A stretch of DNA of 7,927 bases from Planctomycetales bacterium (lineage in GTDB: Bacteria > Planctomycetota > Planctomycetia > Pirellulales > Thermoguttaceae): NCBI GenBank assembly GCA_007127495.1, contig SKZG01000574.1, forward strand, positions 1 through 7,927, written 5' to 3'. How positions within the stretch are numbered: the stretch's first letter is position 1; every line of letters begins with the position of its first letter. The translations under genes were made by a program, and so were the position numbers. The notes under the pieces are model-generated. The model was not told the DNA's origin, ran no database searches, and worked only from the letters and a program-made list of their open reading frames with translations. Shown here one piece after another: positions 1 to 5,422 of the stretch.

Positions 1-2
1 CC

Positions 3-845
3 ATCCCCTTCATGATCGCGTTGCCCATTTTCACCGCCATACTCATTGCCGACGGCGGGTACGGGGCGATTCTGCTGCTCGTGCCGCTGCTGGCGTATCG
101 GCATGTATCCAAGGTGATCGGTGCGCAGTTCACGCAACTGCTCATTTTGATCGGCGGAGTGACATTGGCATGGGGAGCCGTCACGAGTACGTTTTTCGGG
201 GTCTCGCTGTACGAACCCATGATCGCGGTGGACCTGACGGAGGAGTCGCGCAATTTCATGATGTGGCTCAGCTTCACCATGGGCGCCGTCCACCTGAGCA
301 TCGCCCAGCTCTGGCAGGCGATCCGCTACTTTCCGAATCTTCAGTCGCTCAACCGCATCGGTTGGGCGCTGTTCATCTGGGGAATGTATGGGGTGGTGCG
401 GTTCTTCGTACTGGGCGACCCGATGCACTGGGGCACGCCGTGGCCGTACCTGCTCACGTCCGGCGCCACGCTGGCCATTTTGTTTGCGAGCCCGAGTTGG
501 AACGTCGCCAAGGCCGTGGCTTTGGGCCTGGCGCAGTTTCCACTTTCGATGCTCTCGGCGTTTTCCGACGTGATCAGTTACGTGCGGCTGATGGCCGTCG
601 GCCTGGCCAGCAGTGTGCTGGCCGAAAGCTTTAATAATATGGCTTGGTCCCTCGATTTCTGGCCGATGGTCGTTGGCATTTTGCTGTTCGGCCACAGCTT
701 GAATATGGGCTTGGCGCTTATTGCGATGTTCGCGCACGGGGTCCGCTTGAACATGCTCGAGTTTTGTAGCAACATGGGCATGCAGTGGACCGGTTATGCC
801 TATCGACCTTTCACCCAAAACAAGGTTCAGGAGTACTCACAATGA
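3..845 (+). CDS. atpI: V-type ATPase subunit I (subunit a homologue), C-terminal membrane part, 5' truncated
   Basis: This is the stator membrane subunit of a bacterial V/A-type ATPase, which forms the two ion half-channels against the K rotor ring. The frame is open at the left edge, so the cytoplasmic N-terminal half is missing. Counting from the Met at base 12, the hydrophobic segments lie near residues 1-30, 36-63, 82-105, 114-134, 145-160, 187-206 and 218-242. Family signatures are visible. IADGGYG near residue 12 corresponds to the usual GDxGYG. SYVRLMAVGLA carries R192, the position of the essential rotor-facing Arg. The last helix has GHSLN, then HGVRLNMLEF with R245, and the end is GYAYRPF. 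The stop codon overlaps the start of subunit K (ATGA), so the two are translationally coupled. The order I then K at the 3' end of the cluster fits the chlamydial-type V-ATPase operon. Identification is secure; the true start is outside the window. Confidence 0.95.
   Translation: MPFMIALPIFTAILIADGGYGAILLLVPLLAYRHVSKVIGAQFTQLLILIGGVTLAWGAVTSTFFGVSLYEPMIAVDLTEESRNFMMWLSFTMGAVHLSIAQLWQAIRYFPNLQSLNRIGWALFIWGMYGVVRFFVLGDPMHWGTPWPYLLTSGATLAILFASPSWNVAKAVALGLAQFPLSMLSAFSDVISYVRLMAVGLASSVLAESFNNMAWSLDFWPMVVGILLFGHSLNMGLALIAMFAHGVRLNMLEFCSNMGMQWTGYAYRPFTQNKVQEYSQ
829..833 (+). promoter_or_regulatory. Ribosome binding site of subunit K
   Basis: AGGAG lies 8 bases before the ATG at 842, inside the last codons of subunit I. 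It supports 842 over the upstream in-frame ATG at 785, which lies inside the conserved end of subunit I. Confidence 0.7.
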
Positions 846-1375
846 CACAGGATTTGCTGGTTTCCCACTTCAACTTTGCCGTGCCCATGTTTTTGGCCGC
901 CACGGAAACCTTCTGGGAGTTCGCCGGCCAGCCGGGGCACGTGTTGGCCCTCGGCCTGGCGGCATTCGGCAGCGCCGTCGGCATCGGCCTGGCCGGTCAG
1001 GCGGCGGCGGGCGCCTGGGCCAAGGAAGCGCGCGCGGGCCGCAACCTGAGCTTCACCTACATCATCTTAGTGGGCATGCCCATCAGCCAAACGCTGTATG
1101 CCATGATCGTGATGAACAACATGGCCGGCGTGATTGCGGAGCATCCTGCGTTGGCCGCCACGAACGCCGGCTTGATGCTGGGACTCGGAATTGCCACCGG
1201 CCTTGGCGAAATGCTCTCGGCCTGGATGCAGGGCATGATCGGCGCCGCCGGAATTCGGGGCCTCAGCGACAGTGAGGGCAAGGGCTTAGCGTTCATCATC
1301 ATCGCGATGGGTATTGCCGAAACGGTCGGTATTTTCACGATGGTGTTCCTCCTTGGCATGATTCCGTCGGTCTGA
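842..1375 (+). CDS. atpK: V-type ATPase subunit K, duplicated-hairpin rotor ring subunit, probable Na+ type
   Basis: This is a 177-residue proteolipid of the membrane rotor ring. It contains two related helical hairpins (residues about 34-98 and 105-175), the 16-kDa form of c subunit also found in Enterococcus hirae NtpK. The second hairpin carries the ion-binding carboxylate E160 in GIAETVGIF. The first has Gln at the equivalent place (Q83 in MPISQTLY). Aligned by eye with NtpK from memory, the Na+ ligands L61, T64, Q65, Q110 and E139 correspond to M79, S82, Q83, Q130 (WMQGMIGAAGI) and E160, and Y68 to Y86. This suggests sodium rather than proton transport. The N-terminus is about 20 residues longer than NtpK. 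The start at 842 is supported by AGGAG and by the ATGA overlap with subunit I. Family assignment is secure; ion specificity is inference. Confidence 0.95.
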   Translation: MTQDLLVSHFNFAVPMFLAATETFWEFAGQPGHVLALGLAAFGSAVGIGLAGQAAAGAWAKEARAGRNLSFTYIILVGMPISQTLYAMIVMNNMAGVIAEHPALAATNAGLMLGLGIATGLGEMLSAWMQGMIGAAGIRGLSDSEGKGLAFIIIAMGIAETVGIFTMVFLLGMIPSV

Positions 1376-1505
1376 TCCGCGATCGGCGGTTTCCGCGTTA
1401 CCTCGCGCGTTTCGCGGTGGAGCGACCGCCGGCGCCCTCCGCCGGCCCGCTCCTCTGCGAGCGCGCGGACCTAGCACCTTCACCCTGTAAAAGGGCCGTC
1501 ACCCG
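1376..1505 (+). other. GC-rich intergenic gap with nested inverted repeats
   Basis: The gap between the ATPase genes and the 715-residue gene can fold in two competing ways. The first pairs CGGCGGT (1384-1390) with ACCGCCG (1425-1431), enclosing CCGCG (1393-1397) paired with CGCGG (1413-1417). The second pairs GCCGGC (1428-1433) with GCCGGC (1441-1446) around a 7-base loop. There is no T-run, so a canonical intrinsic terminator is not shown, but a role in ending the ATPase transcript is plausible. GC-rich DNA forms such pairs readily by chance. I see no convincing promoter here. AAAAGGG (1489-1495) is a weak ribosome binding site candidate for the ATG at 1506. Confidence 0.35.
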
Positions 1506-3653
1506 ATGCCTATCGACGCCTATTCCCCATGCCTCGGCGGCACGGGCAAGAAGATCAAGTTCTGCTGCTCCGACCTCCTGCCGGAGCTTCAGAAGCTCGT
1601 GCGTATGATCGAGGGCGACCAAATGTTGGCGGCCCTGGGCCACGCCGAGCGCCTGCTGGAGAAGCATCCCGACCGCGCCTGCCTGATGGCCATGCGGGCC
1701 GACCTGCTTCGCCGCGCCGGCCGGATCGAGCAACTTGGTCCACACGCCGCACGATTCCTCGAAGCCCACCCAAACAACCAGTTGGCCTTGGCCGAGTCGG
1801 CCATCGCCGCCGCGCTGACCGGCGATTGCCGCCGGGGCGCCGAGTGCGTTTATCGGGCGATGGAGTTCATTGACGGGCATCTTTACAGCGCCCTGTACGA
1901 GGCCATGGGGGTTGTGGCGCAAATGGCCGTGCTGGAAAAGCTGTGGGGTGCGGCCATTGGCATGTTGCGGCTCCAGCTCACGGTGAACCCCAGCAACGAG
2001 GCCCCGCAGCGCGCGATCCATCAAATCCACGCTCGGCGCGACATCCCCCTCCTCCTACGACGTGCGATTCCGAGGCAAGGCGTTTCGGAAGACGTTCCGT
2101 GGTTCGACCGACTCACCGGGGCGCTGACCTCCATGGCCCAGGCGCGATTCTGCCGGGCCGAGGAGCAAACGGCAGCCCTGGTCGCCGAGGTGCCGGGGGA
2201 ACCGTTCCTCTGGCAATTGCTGGCTGAGTTGCGTTCGGCTTTGGCCGACACTCACGGCGAGGCCGAGGCGCTGCGCCGGCTGGCCGCGCTCGACGTTTCC
2301 TGGGACGACGCCGTCGAGGCCGAGGCCCGCGCCATGCTCGTCGCCGACGACCCGCTGGGCGACGGCATCGACATGCTGGACATCGTCTGGGCGGTCGACG
2401 ACGTGGAGAAACTTCAGGCGGCCGTTTCGCTCGACCGCCGTGCCCTCGTTCTGCCCGAAGAAGCCCTCGCCCGCGATCCCGACGCCGACGGTTCGCCGCC
2501 CCGGCTCCTTTTCCTGTTGCTGAACCGGCCCGAACCCGGCGCTTCCGACGACATCGGTCCGCACACGCTCGCGTGCCCCATCGCCCGAGCCCGCGTCTTC
2601 GGCAAGCAAACCGACCGGGAGGCGCGGCTTGAGTTGTCAGGCTTTGTGGCCGACCAGCGCGGCGAGATCGAGGCCCAGGTTGCCGCCCTGGCCGGCGACG
2701 CGCTGGGCAAGATGCTCCAGCAGGAGGTGATCGGCCGCGTGTCGCGCAGCATCGACCTGATCGAGGCCGAGTTCACCTGCCCGGCCGGCATCCCTCCCGA
2801 AACCTTCCACACCGCCGCCGGGGAGTACCGCCGCGAGGCGATCCTCGACCGCTGGCCCCATTTGGCGCTGGGTGTGCTGGGTGGAAAGACGCCGCGCCAG
2901 GTGGCCGATGCCCAGCCCGACGAGGCGCAGCGGCGCAAGCTGGCCGCCACCGTGTTGACCCTCGAATCGCTCGTCGAAGCGGTCGAAGGCGACGACGCAT
3001 TCGCTGAGCTGCGCGCCCGGCTGGGCGTGCCCACACCGGAACCTATCGACCCCGAGCAGGTCGATATCCGGCGGGTGCCGGTCAATCGGCTCGATCGAAT
3101 CGAGGTCGAGAAGCTCAACGACGCCGATCTTGCGCTCGCGTTCGGCCGGGCCATGACCTACCAGTACCTGCCGGCCATGCGTAAATGCGCGGCGGCGCTG
3201 GTCGAGCGAGAACACCTTGGCGCTACCCAGGAACGCCGGCACGCCATCGAGCAGGTGGCGTACGTTCAGCCCGACCTGTCGAAGGCCATGGACTACATCG
3301 AGTTGGGCCGGCAGGCGTGTGAGGCGGCCGGTCAATCGAACGTCGACTTCGACTTCGCGGAGTTGAACCTGCACATCCTACATGGTTCAACGGAAAATCT
3401 GCCGAAGCTGATCGACCACGTCCATTCGACGCACGCAAGCGAGAAGGGCGTGAACGAACGCCTGATGCAATTGCTCGTCCGTATCGGCATTCTCAATCCG
3501 GATGGGACCCCGGGCCCCGCCGCGATGGCGGCACAACAGCGCGCCGCAATGGCGCGGGCCGGCGAGCCGGCATCGCAAGCCGAAGCAGGCAAACTATGGA
3601 CCCCCGAAAGCGAAACGGGGGGCAGCGGCGGCAAGCTATGGACCCCGGAATGA
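1506..3653 (+). CDS. Hypothetical protein with degenerate SEC-C-like N-terminus and helical repeats
   Basis: This 715-residue, probably cytoplasmic protein has no signal peptide or membrane segment. Residues 8-21 read PCLGGTGKKIKFCC. This strongly resembles the SEC-C zinc motif (CPCGSGKKYKKCC), but the second Cys of the usual CxC is Gly11; C9, C20 and C21 remain. Residues about 25-290 are Ala/Leu-rich helices with TPR-like spacing (for example HAERLLEKHPDRACLMAMRADLLRRAGR split around residues 46-73). The middle contains RLLFLLLNRPEP (333-344) and WPHLALGVLGGKTPRQVA (450-467), a Gly-Lys-Thr-Pro-Arg stretch that I recall from other SEC-C-bearing proteins. The C-terminus carries GKLWTPE twice, at 695-701 and 709-715, joined by a Gly/Ser linker. 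The start is fixed by the SEC-C-like motif only eight residues in; the ribosome binding site is weak. The function is unknown. Planctomycete proteins of this build are sometimes given unrelated names, which I would not transfer. Confidence 0.85.
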   Translation: MPIDAYSPCLGGTGKKIKFCCSDLLPELQKLVRMIEGDQMLAALGHAERLLEKHPDRACLMAMRADLLRRAGRIEQLGPHAARFLEAHPNNQLALAESAIAAALTGDCRRGAECVYRAMEFIDGHLYSALYEAMGVVAQMAVLEKLWGAAIGMLRLQLTVNPSNEAPQRAIHQIHARRDIPLLLRRAIPRQGVSEDVPWFDRLTGALTSMAQARFCRAEEQTAALVAEVPGEPFLWQLLAELRSALADTHGEAEALRRLAALDVSWDDAVEAEARAMLVADDPLGDGIDMLDIVWAVDDVEKLQAAVSLDRRALVLPEEALARDPDADGSPPRLLFLLLNRPEPGASDDIGPHTLACPIARARVFGKQTDREARLELSGFVADQRGEIEAQVAALAGDALGKMLQQEVIGRVSRSIDLIEAEFTCPAGIPPETFHTAAGEYRREAILDRWPHLALGVLGGKTPRQVADAQPDEAQRRKLAATVLTLESLVEAVEGDDAFAELRARLGVPTPEPIDPEQVDIRRVPVNRLDRIEVEKLNDADLALAFGRAMTYQYLPAMRKCAAALVEREHLGATQERRHAIEQVAYVQPDLSKAMDYIELGRQACEAAGQSNVDFDFAELNLHILHGSTENLPKLIDHVHSTHASEKGVNERLMQLLVRIGILNPDGTPGPAAMAAQQRAAMARAGEPASQAEAGKLWTPESETGGSGGKLWTPE
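3588..3650 (+). repeat. Duplicated GKLWTPE coding repeat at the C-terminus
   Basis: Two 21-base units, 3588-3608 and 3630-3650, differ at only two third-codon positions and each encodes GKLWTPE. They are separated by 21 bases encoding SETGGSG, giving a 14-residue period. The second copy ends at the stop codon. Confidence 0.85.
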
Positions 3654-3686
3654 ACCTGTTCGTACCGCCCGACGCCCCCCGCTTTG

Positions 3687-3705
3687 GGCGCATGCACCGT
3701 GCGCC
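3687..3705 (+). terminator. Hairpin 33 bases after the 715-residue gene
   Basis: GGCGCA (3687-3692) pairs with TGCGCC (3700-3705) around a 7-base loop, with a possible extra G-T pair inside. It lies between the stop codon at 3653 and the next promoter candidate, as a terminator would. There is no T-run after it, so a Rho-independent terminator is only a weak call. Confidence 0.3.
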
Positions 3706-3711
3706 GGCGAC

Positions 3712-3740
3712 TTCCCACCGTCGGCTTGGGATGATACACT
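3712..3740 (+). promoter_or_regulatory. Candidate sigma-70-type promoter of the oxidoreductase gene
   Basis: TTCCCA (3712-3717, four of six to TTGACA) is followed after 17 bases by TACACT (3735-3740, four of six to TATAAT). The latter is preceded by TGA, which makes an extended -10 element (TGnTAnAnT). Transcription would start near 3747 and leave a leader of about 70 bases before the ATG at 3817. Position and spacing are good, but the hexamers are not strong. Confidence 0.4.
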
Positions 3741-3803
3741 TAATATGAGTGGTTCAACTGAGGCTTGCATCCACGAAATACTTCGACTTACGCGAACACA
3801 TTG

Positions 3804-3810
3804 AAGGAGG
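3804..3810 (+). promoter_or_regulatory. Strong ribosome binding site of the oxidoreductase gene
   Basis: AAGGAGG stands 6 bases before the ATG at 3817, a near-perfect Shine-Dalgarno sequence that fixes this start. It is much stronger than the sites before the other genes of the window. Confidence 0.85.
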
Positions 3811-3816
3811 CTCACC

Positions 3817-5265
3817 ATGGTTTCTGTAACGCGACGTCATTTCCTGCGAACCGGACTGGCTGCGGGTGCGGTCATGGCTGTGCCCACGGCTTCAGTTCGG
3901 GCCGCCGGCGCGAACGACGCGATTCGCCTGGGCCTGATTGGCTGCGGCGGCCGCGGCGGCCACTTGTTGGGGCAATTCAGCAAGATCTCGGGGGTACGGA
4001 TCGCCGGCCTCTGCGATCCCGATCGGAACCGTTTGGGCAGCGTCCACAAGCGATTCCAGCAGGCCCGAACCTGGACCGACCCTCGCAAGATGCTGGACGA
4101 TCCCGGCATCGATGCCGTGGTCATTGCCGCTTCCGTCCACTGGCATGCCTTGGCGACGATCCTGGCCGTGCAAGCCGGCAAGGACGTGTATTGCGAAAAG
4201 CCGATGTCGCACAGCCACTGGGAGGGCCGGCAGGCCGTCGCCGCCGTCGAAAAGTCCGACAGGATTTGTCAGCACGGGACCCAGCAGCGTTCGAGTCCGA
4301 TGCAGGCCGCAATCCAGAAGTTCCTCCATGACGACGCGGCGCTGGGCAAAATCCTTTCGGCCCGCGTGAACCGCTACGGAGTTCGGCCCTCGATCGGCAA
4401 ACGCGACACGCCGTTGCCGATCCCCGAACACATCGACTACGACGTGTGGCTCGGTCCCGCACAGGATATGCCGATCTACCGCAACAACCTGCAATACGAT
4501 TGGCACTGGGACTGGAACACGGGCACGGGCGAGATGGGCAACTGGGGCGTTCACGTCCTGGACGATCTTCGCAACAACGTGTTTCTGGACAAGGTGGTGC
4601 TACCACGCCGCATTTGCGGTGGCGGCGGTCGCGTGGTGTTCAACGACGCGGGCCAGACGCCGAACATTCACTTCGTCTATTTCGACACAGGCGCCATTCC
4701 GGTCGTCATCGGGCTTTCCAACCTTCCCGATAAACCCGGCTCTCGCAGTCCCTCGCCCCACCCCGGCCCGGGGAGCGGCTATATCGCGTATTGCGAGGGC
4801 GGCCGGCTTGAAGGACAGCGCGGCAGGGCCGTGGCCTTCGACGCCGACGGCAAACAGATCCGGCAGTTCTCCGGAGGCACGGGCGACGGGACCCATCAAC
4901 GCAATTTCATCGACGCGGTGCGCCGTCGTGATGCGTCAATCCTGAATTCGCCCATGCGTTCGGGCAGTGACACGACCAGTTGGTGCCACCTTGCGAACAT
5001 TATGGCACGAGCCGGCGGCAGGTTCTCGCACGCCGAGGCCGCAAAGGTCGAGGACCCGTCGGGACTGTGGACCGGCCTGGTCGGCGAGATGGGCAAACTG
5101 CTCGACGCTCACGGGCTCGAAATGGAAAGTGACGAGATTCGCTTCACTCCCCTGCTGGCCATCGACGCGGCAACCGAGCAATTCGTCGGCGAGGGTGCCG
5201 AGGCGGCCAATGCTTTCCTAAAACGTGAGTATCGCGAGCCGTTTGTCGTGCCGGAAATCGCCTGA
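3817..5265 (+). CDS. Tat-exported Gfo/Idh/MocA family oxidoreductase
   Basis: This 482-residue protein is predicted to be an NAD(P)-dependent sugar or cyclitol oxidoreductase acting outside the cytoplasm. Residues 1-30 are a twin-arginine signal: TRRHFLRTG (5-13), a hydrophobic Ala/Gly/Val stretch, then likely cleavage near A29-A30. The Rossmann fold starts at residue 36 with IRLGLIGCGGRGG (GxGGRG, 42-47). The acidic residue D67 in LCDPDR ends a strand where the nucleotide ribose is usually bound. The family's catalytic EKP is at 127-129 (YCEKPMSHS). GNWGVHVLDD (241-250) gives the conserved H246 of the C-terminal substrate domain. The length is typical of the long planctomycete members, and this phylum has many such exported paralogues. 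Substrate is not predictable from sequence. Relatives include glucose-fructose oxidoreductase and the NAD-dependent glycosidases of GH109. The gene appears monocistronic, flanked by its own promoter candidate and by hairpins. Confidence 0.92.
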   Translation: MVSVTRRHFLRTGLAAGAVMAVPTASVRAAGANDAIRLGLIGCGGRGGHLLGQFSKISGVRIAGLCDPDRNRLGSVHKRFQQARTWTDPRKMLDDPGIDAVVIAASVHWHALATILAVQAGKDVYCEKPMSHSHWEGRQAVAAVEKSDRICQHGTQQRSSPMQAAIQKFLHDDAALGKILSARVNRYGVRPSIGKRDTPLPIPEHIDYDVWLGPAQDMPIYRNNLQYDWHWDWNTGTGEMGNWGVHVLDDLRNNVFLDKVVLPRRICGGGGRVVFNDAGQTPNIHFVYFDTGAIPVVIGLSNLPDKPGSRSPSPHPGPGSGYIAYCEGGRLEGQRGRAVAFDADGKQIRQFSGGTGDGTHQRNFIDAVRRRDASILNSPMRSGSDTTSWCHLANIMARAGGRFSHAEAAKVEDPSGLWTGLVGEMGKLLDAHGLEMESDEIRFTPLLAIDAATEQFVGEGAEAANAFLKREYREPFVVPEIA

Positions 5266-5267
5266 GC

Positions 5268-5320
5268 GCCGGTTACGGTACAGAGACCGGCTGGCCGCGA
5301 GCTGAATATAGCTCGTGCGG
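5268..5320 (+). terminator. Two consecutive hairpins after the oxidoreductase gene
   Basis: Directly after the stop at 5265, GCCGGT (5268-5273) pairs with ACCGGC (5286-5291) around a 12-base loop. Four bases on, CCGCGAGCT (5295-5303) pairs with AGCTCG (5310-5315) and CGG (5318-5320): nine pairs with a two-base bulge and a short AT-rich loop. The position fits transcript termination or 3' end protection. No T-run follows, so it is not a textbook intrinsic terminator. Confidence 0.4.
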
Positions 5321-5368
5321 GGTAAGATGAGCCATGCTGAAGTGGCCCGTCGAATGGCAAATGATGGA

Positions 5369-5383
5369 CCGGAATTATTCCGG
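5369..5383 (+). promoter_or_regulatory. Perfect 15-base palindrome, candidate operator
   Basis: CCGGAATTATTCCGG consists of two perfect 7-base arms around a single central T. It lies 13 bases before a consensus TATAAT, so it covers the place of the -35 element of the promoter of the next gene. A binding site for a dimeric regulator, repressing or replacing -35 contacts, is the natural reading. A short RNA hairpin is unlikely because the loop would be one base and the site would lie upstream of the transcript start. Confidence 0.5.
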
Positions 5384-5396
5384 CGGCCGTCTCGTC

Positions 5397-5402
5397 TATA
5401 AT
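5397..5402 (+). promoter_or_regulatory. Consensus -10 element (TATAAT) of the large membrane protein gene
   Basis: A perfect TATAAT stands 20 bases before the ATG at 5423 in GC-rich surroundings. No good -35 is seen at the usual distance; TTATTC (5375-5380, 16-base spacer) falls within the palindrome. Transcription would start near 5409, giving a leader of about 14 bases. Confidence 0.5.
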
Positions 5403-5407
5403 AGAAG

Positions 5408-5414
5408 AAGGGAG
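5408..5414 (+). promoter_or_regulatory. Ribosome binding site of the large membrane protein gene
   Basis: AAGGGAG stands 8 bases before the ATG at 5423 and supports that start. It overlaps the transcription start predicted from TATAAT at 5397-5402, so either the transcript from that box begins at the very edge of this site or the real promoter is further upstream. Confidence 0.65.
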
Positions 5415-5422
5415 ACGCCAGC

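Noticed and set aside
785..841. Upstream in-frame ATG for subunit K at 785
   Set aside because: It would add 19 residues read out of frame through the conserved C-terminus of subunit I. The ATG at 842 has a ribosome binding site and the usual ATGA overlap.
1398..2609. Two - strand frames (1398-2030 and 2055-2609) opposite the 715-residue gene
   Set aside because: The + strand frame has a SEC-C-like motif and coherent helices. The - strand frames have no domain and start or stop without regard to the gene boundaries.
3502..3804. 100-codon + strand frame crossing the end of the 715-residue gene and the promoter region
   Set aside because: It overlaps the gene end in another frame, has no recognisable domain, and spans the probable promoter of the oxidoreductase gene.
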